From Branchiostoma floridae (taxonomy: Eukaryota > Chordata > Leptocardii > Amphioxiformes > Branchiostomatidae), in assembly GCF_000003815.2 (NCBI RefSeq), contig NC_049997.1, forward strand, positions 5,685,321 to 5,749,320: DNA of 64,000 bases. Reading direction: 5' to 3'. A program made the translations under genes and the position numbers. Positions within the stretch are counted from its first letter, which is position 1. Every line of letters begins with the position of its first letter. The notes below the pieces were generated by a model that worked only from the letters and a program-made list of their open reading frames with translations, ran no database searches and was not told where the DNA came from. Of the stretch, positions 33,566 to 44,534 are shown one piece after another.

Positions 33566-33790
33566 AATGACCAAAGCGAAAACAAGACTGAAGTTGAGTT
33601 TAAAAGTCATTTCTGATAAGTTTCTAAAGTTAAACTAGCAGAGTATACATGAAGACAGGATTTTAACACTCCAAATAGATTTCCTTTGTTGAAAATTGTA
33701 AAATGTGAATGGGAGATAATCAAAACAATGACTTGATCCTCTGGACCTGCACTATAGCTTAAATTTACCTGAATTTTCTGTGTTAGAGTG

Positions 33791-34138
33791 CAGGGTTGTA
33801 GCCAGCACCCGTCCTTCCGTCCTTTGACGGAATTTTGAAGCTGGGGAAGAAATTTTTCCCATTCCGACAAAAAATGATATGTTAAGATATAAAAAAACTG
33901 TCTCCCTTGTGTAATTTTTCATCAAAACAGATGCCGTTTAACAGCTTAGTGTACCAGCAAATTTACACCTCAAAATGCAGGAAGCAGGGTTTCAGAGGGT
34001 CTAGATTTCAAAATTTTCCAGGGAACATGCCCGGGCCCCCCTAGAAACATCGCACAAGTTGTCGTCTTGCACCTTGGGTGCTTCATAGGATTCAAAATCA
34101 AGGGGACGGAAAATGATTTCAGGCTGGCTTCTACCTTG
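33791..34138. mobile_element. hAT-like MITE (family I, CTAGCCAGC subgroup), copy 3
   Basis: CAGGGTTGTAGCCAGC at the left and GGCTGGCTTCTACCTTG at the right. The flanks TTAGAGTG and TAAGACTG agree at 6 of 8 positions, a decayed 8-bp duplication. The interior has CCGTCCTTTGACGGAATTTT and GGGGACGGAAAATGATTTC. Confidence 0.8.
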
Positions 34139-34367
34139 TAAGACTGTGTAAGAAAAACAAGTCCAGCTGTTCCAGTTACAGCAGGATGAGTAAATTGGTC
34201 CCTGAGTGGCCAGGTGTCACATGACTTCCCAGTACATCCTGGGGTTTCAGAGTGCAGGTGTCTCTGTCACTATGTGGTGGGATATGTACAACACAGGTGT
34301 ACATACAGGCAGTGAAAGCCAACAGTCTCAAATAACTTCACAGATAAGTCTAAAAACAAATTCTGAA

Positions 34368-34381
34368 GGAGAATTTAGTTT
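34368..34381. repeat. LINE target-site duplication, 3' side copy
   Basis: GGAGAATTTAGTTT here matches 40118-40131 exactly (14 bp; the last T may belong to the tail). Confidence 0.93.
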
Positions 34382-34416
34382 TTTTTTTTTTTTTTTATTT
34401 TTTTAAACATTTTATT
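34382..34416 (-). other. LINE poly(A) tail and AATAAA signal
   Basis: On the plus strand, a T-rich run (34381-34404) and TTTATT at 34411-34416. On the minus strand this is AATAAA followed closely by a poly(A) tail. Confidence 0.85.
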
Positions 34417-34519
34417 CATAAATCAAAATAAATAAGTTACAAAAACAGTGAACCATCCATCCACAAGTATGAAATAATAAAAATAATACATCCGATAAGT
34501 AAGAAATAATATAGTAACT

Positions 34520-36950
34520 TCAAGAGCATAACGTTCCCCATTTGCCCCGGTGTTTCAGCAGTTTTCCCCTCCTTGTTGCAATAGAATATTCAACTTTGTG
34601 GAAGAAATTAATATAATTTAGAAAAGAATGAAAGTTAACATGATTGGCCTTTCTACTTTTATAGATACACATTTTGGCAAGTACAATAACAAGATTGCCT
34701 ATTTTGGGGGCGTCTGAATGCAAATTACCAAAAATAACATTAAAAGCATTGAGGTGAAGTTTTAACCCTGTCTTCTGTTGAAACCAATTTTGAATGTTTT
34801 GCCAAAAGGAAACTAAATTAGGACAATCCCAAAAGACATGTTGGTACGTTTCTTCTTCTGCGTGGCAAAAGGAACATAGTGGACTGTCTATACATTTCCA
34901 AATGTACAATAACCTATTTGTTGGTAAGAATTTATGTACAATTCTATATTGGAAAAATCTTGTGGTTGGGTCTATTGTGCAGTGGAAAATAGAAGTATAG
35001 ACTTGTCTCCAGGGGATTGGGGTGTCAAAGAGGTACAGCCATGACAACTGAACATTATGTGACACATCTATCAACTTGTAAGACATTAAAAAGAACTTAT
35101 ACATACTTTTGTTAATCTTAATATTCTTAAGCCATGTACTATCATATTGATCTGGAATACAAGTAAAAGGATGAGGTGACTCAAGCAAACTAGCCTTCCA
35201 TTTTGAAGGAATTGCAGTGTAAAGCTGCAAGTACTGGAGAGGGCTACAAACATTACTATATTTCATACAGAATTGATTATATGACATTAAGGAACAATCT
35301 GAATTTAAAATATCATTTATAAACAAAATACCTCTATTCAAAAATGAACTTAAAAAGAAAGGTTTCCCTCCAATAAGAATATTAGAATTCATACACAGTA
35401 ATTGTTGCCTGACTTCAGCTGGAGTTGTGGGGGTCTTGTGCTGATATTGGTACCATGCATTTGCAATATCAGATAGAAATGGGTTTAGCTTGAAATACTG
35501 TAAGCTATCCAACTGCAAGAAAGGTAATAGTTCAAATCCAACAGAAAGATATAAACCTAATGACCAGGAGGTGAACCAATCAGGGTTAAAATATAATTTT
35601 GGCATCCATGACGCCTTAATAGTGAGTGCAAAGGCGTATAAATTAATTAAATTCAGACCGCCATTATCAATTGAATTGTAAATAGTTTTCCTGCTTACTC
35701 TTTCAGGACCCCCATTCCAAATAAAGTAGAATATTTTCTTCTCATAAAGGTCAAAGAAAGACTTACTCGGGTTGGGGAGTACCTGGAAAAGATTAGTGAA
35801 TTGGGAAACAATCAAAGAATTTATAACTGTGACTTTTCCAAACAATGATAATCTTTTCCCTTTCCAGGGGAACAACAATCTATCCAATTTTGCTAAACGT
35901 GGCTCAAAATTACAATTAACAATGGAATCTAGATCCTGAGGTATATATATTCCTAAAAGGTTAACATCACCATCAACCCATTGAATGGGTAGATGTGTAG
36001 GTAGTTTAAACTTTCTGTTTTTTAAAGAACCAATTTTGAGTATTTTGCACTTATCAAAATTCAAAGACAAACCAGAAAGTAACGAGAAACTGTCTAAATC
36101 TTCAATTAGGGCATAGAAGGATGCTAAATTGGGAGCAAAGGGGAAATTGGTATCATCTGCATATTGTGAAATTTTAAAGGGTCTTCCATGAATAGATAAA
36201 CCAGTCAAGTTTTGATTACTACGAATCTTAATGGCTAACAATTCTACAACAATAATAAATAAATAGGGGCTTAGGGGACAACCTTGTCTCACACCACGGT
36301 ATAAGGAAAAGGAATTTGACAAATAGCCATTATTTAACACAGAACTTGTAATATTAGAGTACAAGGTTTTCACCCAAGCTATAAACTGCGGGCCGAAGTT
36401 AAAAAATTGTAATGCTTTTAACATGAAATCCCATCGTACAGAATCAAAGGCTTTTTGAAAATCAGCAATAAAAACAAGGCCTGGTTTATCCTCGTTTTCA
36501 TAATAATCAATTAAATCTAATATGCGCCGAATATTATCTCCAATAAATCTTCCTTTAATAAAGCCTGTCTGATCATTATCAATAATATCTGAAATAACTA
36601 ATTTAACACGTAAAGCTAAACATTTAGAAACAATCCTTGTGTCGCAGCATAATAATGTAAGAGGTCGCCAGTTATTTAAAAGTGTAGGGTCTTTGTATTC
36701 CCCATTGCTCCCATGTTTTAATAATAAAGAGATTATTCCTTGTCTTTGTGTGTCAGATAAGTGGCCTTGTGACAAGGAGTAATTAAAACAATCCAGCATA
36801 GGGGCTTTAAAAATAGCAAAGAAATGTCTGTAAACTTCCACCGGAATTCCATCAATCCCAGGTGTTTTTCCATTAGAAAAAGAATTTATAGCATTAAATA
36901 GTTCCTCCTCAGTAATCAGGCCCTCACATGCATCCAGCTGCTCATTAGAT
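34520..36950 (-). pseudogene. LINE ORF2, reverse transcriptase and C-terminal part
   Basis: RNA-directed DNA polymerase of a target-primed retrotransposon. The longest stretch counted from a GTG codon at 36841 is 773 residues, but the same frame is open upstream to about 36950 and includes GKTPGIDGIPVEVY, the start of the reverse transcriptase domain. Motifs in order: TGFIKGRFIGDN, IADFQKAFDSVRWDF, GVRQGCPLSPYLF, and SQYADDT, the catalytic block with two Asp. FGKVTVINSLI and DNGGLNLINL lie in the thumb region. Near the C-terminus CSFCHAEEETYQHVFWDC gives a Cys-Cys-His-Cys motif. The domain is complete, but it is separated from the endonuclease by a frameshift, so the ORF2 polyprotein is broken. 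Confidence 0.95.
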
Positions 36951-38277
36951 CATATTCATCAGGGAAAAAATCTTCACAATTCTTAGGGGTCAAGGGAATT
37001 GGAGGTTCTTCAAAAGAGTAGAGAGAGGAATAAAAGTCGACTTCTTTTTGTAAAATTTCTTTGGGATCACAGGTAAAGGTTTCATCAGATATCTTTAACT
37101 TTTGAATGTTTTTCCGAGTATAGTTTCTGTGGACTAATTTTAAAAAATATTTAGTGCATTTCTCCCCACATTCCATCCATTGAGCTTTTGATCGTACTAA
37201 GATTCCTTGTAAACGTATATTGTAAAGTAACTCCAGCTGTTTTTGTGTATCGTCCAACTCATCTAGAATAGAATCTGGGGGAGAAGACATGTTATCAATT
37301 TGACTTTGTAAATTATTAATGTTATCAATTAATTCTTTTTCTCTGGCTAAATATTGTTTGTTTTTCCAACTTGAAAACTTTATAGAATGACCACGGAAAA
37401 AACCTTTTGCTGCTTCCCATACAGAATGGGGATTTGCTGTTCCACAATTATTTGAAAAAAATTCTTTCATAATTTCCACAGTTTTTTTATGAAATAGTTT
37501 ATCCTCTAGCAAAGAAGTATTGAATTTCCAAAATCCTTTCCCCCTTGGGAATTCTGCAGTAATGAAGGATAATGCAATTAAATTGTGATCAGATCTAAAT
37601 CTGTCACCAATGATACATTTATAAACTCTATTTATTAAAGAAAAGCTAACAAGAAAATAATCAATTCTGCTTGCTTGTAGCCTTCTTCTCCATGTATACC
37701 TGATATCCTTAGGGTTTCTAAACCTCCATATATCATGTAAATCATACTTACATTTTAACTCAGAAATACATTCTAAAGCTTTGGTATGGTAAGAACGGTT
37801 TGTAGAATGTCTATCTACTAAAGGATTCTGCACCGTGTTAAAATCACCGGTAATTATCAAGTTTTCATTACAATCTACAAAGTTCTCTAATTCTACAGAC
37901 AAATTGGTAAAGAATTCAGGCGAATCTTCATTTGGAGCATACAAATTCACCAAGCAAAATCTGTAACTATCAATAGTTAAATCAATGATCACCCATCTTC
38001 CATCAATATCTGTTTTGATTTGATGGATATCAGGGTTGATATTATTCTTAAATAAGATGGCTGTACCTCTTTGACTGGAAGTGCCATGTGAAAAGATAAT
38101 AGATCCCCCCCATTCATTTTGCCACATAGTCTCAACAGATAAGGTAGAGTGAGTCTCTTGAAGACAAATAATATTATACGGCTTATCATTTAACCAAGTG
38201 AAAACCTCCTTACGTTTAATAAAATTACCAAGGCCATTACAGTTGTAACTAGATATTTGAAGCTGTACCTGTGTCAT
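36916..38277 (-). pseudogene. LINE ORF2, endonuclease part
   Basis: N-terminal 453 residues of ORF2, starting MTQVQLQISSYNCNGLGN. This is an apurinic/apyrimidinic-type endonuclease that would nick the target DNA. Conserved blocks: SYNCNGL, CLQETH (catalytic Glu), VNLYAPNED, ITGDFNTVQNPL (Asp-x-Asn), RIDYFLVS and SDHNLIAL (final Asp-His). All are intact. A coiled linker follows (about residues 300-400). The frame ends at a TGA after SSWMHVRA. The downstream reverse transcriptase continues in a different frame, consistent with loss of one base or gain of two between about 36918 and 36950. The upstream ATG lies in a normal position for this family. Confidence 0.93.
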
Positions 38278-39107
38278 GGCTTCTGGGATGGGTGTTATAT
38301 GGAGGGAAAACTGCTGAGGTCATCTGTGTAAGAGAGGTCATCTGGGCAAGAAAATTCATCTGGGCAAGATGGGGATGATGAAATCATAACATCTGTACTA
38401 GCAAAAGGGAACAAAACTAAACAAATATCAACATAAATCAAATATAGTGAAACTGGATGGTTCACAAAAACATAAATGTACAGGGTCACAATAGCCCTGT
38501 GCTTCCTGTCTCCTGGCAGCATCATTTTAAATGTAGCACTGTGTGTCTGCCATAAATCTTATCATTAATCGTACTATTCCACAAGAAAACAAAAGATCAT
38601 ACAAACAAAAACAGAACTCATATTTACATAACATAATTACTGTCTTAGTATGATCAAAGAAAGTAAGTATGGGAATTGGTCTGATTCAAGAAATCATAAC
38701 AACATAATCACCACTTTGGTATAAATCAAGCAGAAATGGAAATCAAAAACAACATAACATGATCTCTGCTTTAGTACAAATCAAGCAAATTCAAAAACTC
38801 AAAACAACATAACATAAATAAAGGAATCAGTGTGATTCAAAAAACTCAAAACTTACATAACATAACCAAATTCTTTGCAAGGAAGTCAAATAAATAAACA
38901 TAGGCAATAACACTGAATTTAAGCAGAGCTCTAGCATAGTTCATGAACCATAACTTGTATCAAGAAAAACTCATGTACAAATCCACACTTGCATTATAGT
39001 GATAACTTTAATTTAATATGCAAACTGGACTTTTTAAATACACAATGATTGTTCAGGGATAAACAAGATATTCAACTGGTATGGTATCAATACTCAATAC
39101 TCATAGT
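38278..39107 (-). other. LINE inter-ORF spacer with degenerate short repeats
   Basis: About 830 bp between ORF1 and ORF2. On the plus strand AAAACAACATAACAT, CTCAAAACAACATAACAT and ATCAAGCA-type phrases recur between about 38620 and 38880 at roughly 50-60-bp spacing. A 76-codon frame at 38295-38525 has no known domain. How ORF2 is translated is not evident; no ribosomal re-initiation signal is recognisable. Confidence 0.6.
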
Positions 39108-40061
39108 TCACGAAAATACAAGGTCTACAGCATCCACTGTTTTCAGAGTTTTACCATCAACAATCAACGTTGCACGAGTGTCTTTTTGTGGGACTCGGAT
39201 GAACACTCTGGCCTCTCTCCTATCAGTCTTGGCCTTGGCAATCACACTGTCTCTCTCTGGCATCAGTTTGGCCCTGGCTTGCTGCAATGGACGTGGTAAG
39301 TGTTCGTGTACAGCATGGCCCTTCTTCTTGTCTCCTGGTAGCTTCCTCCATGCGCCCAGGATCAGCTCCCTGTGTTGCAGACTCACCAGTCGCACCAGCA
39401 TGGCTGGGTTGGGTTGGTTCTGTGTAGGACGGGACAGCCGGTGTACTGCAACAAACGGTGGAACCAAGTTCATACCAAGATGGCTGGACAGGAAACTGAG
39501 GACGACTTGATCCGGGGACTCTTCCTGGTGGTGCACTAAACCGCGGATAATAATGTCCGATTTCATCGAGTATCTTTCGGCAAGTAACATATCACGGATC
39601 CGCTCCCGCTTTTCAACTTTCAGTGCTTGCTGTAGATCCTCAATTTCCTTGTTCTGAAAGCTGACACTGTCACGCAAGTCATCCACTTCGGTCGCCATTT
39701 TTTCTAGCTTAGTGTTAACGCTCTGTATCTGTACGGACAGCTCCTCTCGGACAGACTTAAACTCAGCCATAACCTCATCATGCAGTGACTTACTTTGCGT
39801 AGACAGTAGATGTACTAGAGGTCTTAGTTCCGGTGAAATACTGTCCAAGTTGGAGTCCTCGTCGCTCGCCATCTTCGTAGGTGTGGGAGGGGGGCACTTC
39901 TTCTGTGCTCCGAGCTGCGTATCTGGGCTCGTTTGGTCACTGCTGCTCTGTCTTGCCCGTTTTGCCTGCTTCCGCATACCCACAGGGGACACAGGCACTT
40001 GTATCTGGCGAAGTGGTATTAGAGGCCAAAGAAAAAAGGTGGAAAACAGCTTTTTGGCCAC
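39108..40061 (-). CDS. LINE ORF1 protein (L1 ORF1p-like RNA chaperone)
   Basis: Open frame of 317 residues. Family role: a trimeric nucleic-acid-binding chaperone that coats the element RNA in the cytoplasm. Three start codons are possible: residue 1 (40061), residue 29 (MRKQAKRARQ, 39977) and residue 64 (MASDEDSNLD, 39872). Residue 29 begins a basic segment and leaves a 140-bp leader, so it is favoured, but this is a judgement. Residues 85-155 form a heptad-rich coiled coil (KSVREELSVQIQSVNTKLEK, then DLQQALKVEKRER). An RRM-like domain follows (DIIIRGL about 168, LVRLVS about 220), then a basic C-terminal domain (HLPRPLQQARAKLMPERDS). The frame is undisrupted. It lies 830 bp upstream of the endonuclease. 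Confidence 0.9.
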   Translation of the reverse strand: MAKKLFSTFFLWPLIPLRQIQVPVSPVGMRKQAKRARQSSSDQTSPDTQLGAQKKCPPPTPTKMASDEDSNLDSISPELRPLVHLLSTQSKSLHDEVMAEFKSVREELSVQIQSVNTKLEKMATEVDDLRDSVSFQNKEIEDLQQALKVEKRERIRDMLLAERYSMKSDIIIRGLVHHQEESPDQVVLSFLSSHLGMNLVPPFVAVHRLSRPTQNQPNPAMLVRLVSLQHRELILGAWRKLPGDKKKGHAVHEHLPRPLQQARAKLMPERDSVIAKAKTDRREARVFIRVPQKDTRATLIVDGKTLKTVDAVDLVFS

Positions 40062-40088
40062 ACACAGTACAACATGTACTACCTACTC

Positions 40089-40100
40089 GCCGCCATCTTG
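40089..40100 (-). promoter_or_regulatory. YY1-like motif at LINE 5' end
   Basis: The minus strand reads CAAGATGGCGGC, beginning 17 bases after the inferred 5' end of the element at 40117. This matches the YY1 core AAGATGGCGGC. Human L1 has a YY1 site in almost the same place; that is established knowledge. Function here is inferred only. Confidence 0.6.
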
Positions 40101-40117
40101 GATTCTTTAGTTTATTT

Positions 40118-40131
40118 GGAGAATTTAGTTT
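40118..40131. repeat. LINE target-site duplication, 5' side copy
   Basis: GGAGAATTTAGTTT, identical to 34368-34381. Confidence 0.93.
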
Positions 40132-40143
40132 AAACCAACAAGC

Positions 40144-40359
40144 TATTGAAAATGCATTTAAGTTAGCAGAGATTTAATTTTGTGTTAGAAAGTGGAGTGT
40201 TAGCGGTGTTTTTTAGATTCGCGGAATCGCGGTATTGCCATACACTGTAGTCACATACTGTAATGGAAAAATGTTCGCGGTGGTTTTAAGTTTGCGGTAA
40301 AACTGCCTCGCGAAAAACGCAAACATAAAACCACCACGAAAATTTCTGCATTTACAGCA
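40144..40359. mobile_element. MITE family A, copy 4 (diverged)
   Basis: TATTGAAAATGCATTTAAG at the left and TTTCTGCATTTACAGCA at the right, with TGTTCGCGGTGGTTTTAAG inside. More substitutions than other copies. It begins 13 bp from the LINE insertion site. Confidence 0.82.
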
Positions 40360-41991
40360 TCTGCCCAAAAAGATCGAGACCATAGCATGTCCAGATCAAA
40401 AGGCACCAAAGACTGAAGTTCTGCTGCAGATACATTGTACAATGTAATTCCAATTCCTGACATTAGTAGTCCATTTGTGTGCCTTTAATATGCTGGCCTC
40501 TTACCTTACTTTACCCCTTTTTGAAACTAATAGCTAAAAGTCATAGTTGAAGTTTTTGGGGAATGCTTTTGCTTATGGTCTCATTGATGTATTACTCCGC
40601 GAGTGGGTACCCTAAAATAGATCCGAGCCAAAAACTGAACGGCTGCATGGACGCATGTTTTTAGCGGTGAGAAATTCGCTTTTGGCCAGCCGAACTGATA
40701 TCAAAAGTTAGATTGGTGAAAGCTTGCTTGTAACTGAAGAAATCAGCAGGTAAAGTTTGACAGCCGCGCGCTAGGTCGGAGGTACACAGTCCTGGGTTCT
40801 GAGTGGTGCGGTTGTACGCTAGGAAATAGTGCCTTTTGCTGGGATTGACTGATTGTAGCTTGTAATTGCTATAAACAACAAACCTATGGATTCTAGTCAT
40901 TGGCAATTTTTTCTATTATATAGAGTAAATTTTCTCAACATAGAATGAAAAATCTGCTGACATTTCATGTAGCTTCATTATAAAGGCGACCAAGTAAAAC
41001 ACGAATTATAACATAGAAGTCTATAGGAAGAGGAAACTCATCAATGAGACCTTATCATTAACAAAATAGCAACTTTTTCTTATCTGTTTCCTTTCCAGAA
41101 AACATATTCCCAGATTTCCCTGTACAGTTAGGACACATCCATCTAAACTTTCCTCCTTACCATATTTGGCAGTTTCCCAACATACATCACCCACTTCCAC
41201 AGAAGCTGTGCTAATCAAATTAATCTGCGTGACCAATCAGTACTGTTCACACAGCAGCACCCCCATATTGGGTCTGTCAATCATGTCCCCAGAGCTGCCA
41301 GCAGGGCTGCATGATGAGTGATGGGAGCAGCTGGGCCTTGGTTCAGTGAAAGGTTGTTATAGGGCTTGATGAGAATTCCCTCTGGGTGAGAGAAGGTAGT
41401 TTATTTCTCATGAATCACACAAGTGACTAGGGGAACAAGTGTTTTGTCATGTCAATCTGTGGTTGTGATGGAGAAAACAGATTTTACATTTGCTGGGAAA
41501 GACATCAGTACAAAAGCTTGGTGTTTTCTAGAGCATGATGTTTTGTGCAAAGACCACACACCATTCTAATTTCTTGTTTCGCTGTCACGGATTTCTATGG
41601 CTTTGATTTTGTTTTTCTGACCCACTAATTGTTTGAAAGTCCAATGCTGTTGAATGTCATTGTCAAATCTATCATAATTTTATACTTATCCTTTATCCTA
41701 TTATAATTTTATAAATATCCTTTCATTTGTTTCATTTGTTGAAGTTTAGATTGTTTGGACGATTGGGATGAAATTTTTGTCTGTCCCAATGACTACTACC
41801 CAGTAGTTTTCGTCAGTGACACTGACGAATGTATCTGTATCTGTACTTTTCTACGCATATGCGCTTTTATTTGTAGTTTATCTGTATTTGGCCTTTTACT
41901 AGTTTCCATTAGGGACTAGAGGGCATCTCCAAAAACCCACTCCATTTTCAAATTGCGGTTTTCTATCCCTCTCAATCCTTAAGCTTTAGTG
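40360..41991. other. No gene seen
   Basis: Unique intron sequence. The segment 41230-41400 is less AT-rich (CCCCATATTGGGTCTGTC, CCAGAGCTGCCAGCAGGGC) but has no frame or repeat partner in the window. Confidence 0.45.
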
Positions 41992-42290
41992 TTAGGCGCG
42001 ATCTACACACAGTTTTTCCCGATATTGGCGAGCCTACAACCTCTCGCCGACAGCTTTTTTTCAGCGTCTAGATGCAACTACTATATCGCCATTACTATAT
42101 CGGGAAAATTCCTCCCGAATGGTCCGGACCATTCGTACGATACCTTACCGATACCTTAGCAGGGGGCCCCGACATGTTCTGCGCGCGTGTAGATGCTCCC
42201 CGAATTCGCGAAGGTCATTAGCATATAACTACTGTTAACGCGGGCTCATTAGCATATAACGCGGGACCAGTGGCATTTTAGCGCGGGAGA
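41992..42290. mobile_element. Family C element, copy 4, one terminus only
   Basis: TTA followed by GGCGCGATCTACACACAG and TTTTTCCCGATATTGGCGAG corresponds to the right end of copies 1-3, inverted. Blocks CTCGCCGACAGCTTTTTTTC, GGTCCGGACCATTCGTACGA and CATTAGCATATAACGCGGG match. The opposite MITE end is absent; instead the sequence runs into the frame at 42296. Confidence 0.75.
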
Positions 42291-42295
42291 GCAAG

Positions 42296-42556
42296 ATGGC
42301 GGAGGGAAAAGCTGGGCGCTCCCGTTGCACATGGAGCCATGCAGAAACCGCCTTTCTTATAAGTGTATGGTCGTCGGAGGAGATCCCAAAAGGACGCGGG
42401 ATTCCTTGGTTCCTTAGTATGACATGGTTGAGGAAGTGGTACCACAATACTGTCTGTTTTGTACACAGACCACAGATTATACAAGTCTTCTGCAACTCTG
42501 TCTGGCATGACAAGATATTTCTCCCTGAAAAGGTTAACCATGTTGTACAAACATGA
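42296..42556 (+). pseudogene. Possible Myb/SANT-like remnant of a Harbinger element
   Basis: The 86-codon frame starts MAEGKAGRSRCTWSHAETAF and continues LISVWSSEEI. The pattern W-x3-ET-x2-LI-x-VW resembles the N-terminal Myb-like (SANT) domain carried by the accessory gene of PIF/Harbinger transposons. After SSEEI the frame no longer resembles the domain. The opposite strand of 42360-42550 encodes VNLFREKYLVMPDRVAEDLY and LWSVYKTDSIVVPLPQPCH, which looks protein-like but which I cannot name. Location beside a family C terminus supports the transposon origin. The fragment is truncated, and a chance match is possible. Confidence 0.4.
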
Positions 42557-44331
42557 GAGAGTTCAGGATCTTGTCAGCTGTGAAGTTTTGTACAGTAGCA
42601 GGACTTTCAAACCTTTTCAGTTAAATCCGTCTTCTGAGGGGGCTTCATCTGAATGGGCTGTTATTGAAATGTTGCTAATGAAAGTTTGTTTTCTTTAAGC
42701 TTGCGGAGCATCTTAATTCAATTCAGTATACTAAACAGAATAAAGGTACTGTGGTCATACCAGAATCTGATATAAAATGCACCAGTATAGGCCTTTGTTT
42801 GTGCCTTGCAAGTAGGTTAAAAACTCCTTAGTGCCTTGTAGCCACTTGTATATGTTGTTAAGTTATGAGGGCTAGCATTCTGTTAATTAGTGTCTTTAAC
42901 AGCAATTTCAGAATACAGTCAACATTTCTTCACCATTATTTTCTATCCTTATTGATAGTTATTTTAACAAACAATATGGACAGTTAAGAAATGATCTTGC
43001 TTTGCTGATGATCAGTTTTTTAAAAAACAGGGGAGGTTGTTCTAATCAAACAAGGATATGTCTTGGCTCCTCCCACAAAAGGGGAGGAGCCAAAGGCGGT
43101 GAAACTGTACTGTTTAGTTTGATTGACAGTTGAGAAGTCAGGTTTGTTGTAACAGTTGTTCTCCCTTGAAAGTGGCACTGTTGGGGAAACACAAGTGGAG
43201 TTGGACACCATTTTGAGGAACAGATGTCACAGATCAGTTTGCATTGTTCCATTATGGCCACAACAATTATATTTCTTGGTTTGTGCATTTTTAGAAACTG
43301 CTTTGCCAGTGGAGTTTTGAGCTTTGCAAGTTTAAGATGCTTTACTAAAATCAAACATGATTATAAAATAATGTGAAATAATATACATGTACAACATGTA
43401 CCTTATACGGAAAGTATGATACAATGTTAAGGTATATAATATGTATTTTTTGCATGTTTTTGTGGCTGTGGATGCCTGGGTTGAAAATGTTTCAGAGTAT
43501 ACTTACCAATGCTAAGCCATGTTGATATTTTTTTTATCGGAGTTCATGGTCAAATTAAAAAAGTTATAGCATCAAAGAAAAAAAAATCTGTATGTTACCT
43601 TATCAGAACTGAGGAAAAATTTGTACCCATTCTGACCTAATACAACTGCCCAGAATTGTCATGAAACGCCACCAAGAAAGGCTTTTCAATTGTTAAAATC
43701 CTAAGGCTTGTTTTGATTGTCATGGGGTCTTGGCACAGGCAAGTGAAAGTGCTGATCGAACAAGTGCATGTCTTACCCCACTTGCCCAATTTGGCAAGGA
43801 AGACTTTTCGATGAGTGAGATTTTGATATACATGTACTTGTTTCCTTCTACAGTCATGGTATCAAGCATTTTCCAACACAAAAAACTAGAGACAATAGTA
43901 AAAGAGTTTCATTACTAGAAGTGAAGATACAAAGAAACAATTTTTCAGCAATTGAAATGTAATACTTCAGGCAAGTAATTTTTATGTATTTGCCTGATAG
44001 GACAAGTGAATTTAATGAAAATTGTTAAACCCTGCACCTGTGTAGTACAGTACATTTATTATACATCCAAGCTTGGAACAGTACCAATTGGAACTGTTTC
44101 AGGAAGGAAGCAGTATATTTACAGGTTGTGAAGAGGTTAGGATAGACAGGAAGTTTGTAATGCAGACCTGCCCCCTGCATGTTGCACCTGTAGACATACC
44201 TAATGGGCCAGACATGTGTCTATAGACAAGTGCAAGCCTGGTTACAGAGAAAGATTTGATTTGGTATTGCTGTTGTTACAAGTGAAATTCTCTGCTAATA
44301 GCCCATACAAGTAAGGCCTCAGTGATTTGAT
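42557..44331. other. No gene seen
   Basis: Includes GGCCACAACAATTATATTTC near 43255, weakly similar to family F termini. No supported coding sequence. Confidence 0.45.
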
Positions 44332-44534
44332 TACTGTAAATGCACAAACTTTCTTGGTGGTGTAATGTTTGCGGTTTTTGCAGTGGCCGCTTCACCGCGA
44401 ATTTAAAACCACCGCAAACATTTTTCCATGGCAGTAAGAGTGCATGGTGCTACCGCGAACTTAAAACATCACAAAAGTACTTTTTCCCGCTACCATGAAA
44501 TTAAATCTCCGCTAACTTAAATGCATTTACAGTA
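44332..44534. mobile_element. MITE family A, copy 5
   Basis: TACTGTAAATGCACAAAC at the left and AAATGCATTTACAGTA at the right, with CGCTTCACCGCGAATTTAAA and GGTGCTACCGCGAACTTAAA inside. Confidence 0.9.

Larger units (their letters stand above)
34381..40117 (-). mobile_element. Full-length L1/Tx1-like LINE
   Basis: About 5.7 kb on the minus strand, antisense to the channel gene. Order 5' to 3' of the element: short leader with a YY1-like motif, ORF1 (39108-40061), 830-bp inter-ORF spacer, endonuclease (36916-38277), reverse transcriptase (34520-36841 plus upstream in-frame sequence), short 3' UTR, AATAAA and poly(A). A 14-bp target-site duplication brackets it. ORF1 with a coiled coil and an apurinic-type endonuclease followed by reverse transcriptase and a C-terminal CCHC motif define the L1 group. 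Tx1-clade placement is inferred from the general look of the reverse transcriptase. Only one frame break is evident, so insertion is recent. Confidence 0.95.

Noticed and set aside
39712-40177. Plus-strand open frames opposite LINE ORF1
   Set aside because: They are shadows of the ORF1 coding sequence on the minus strand and lack known domains.
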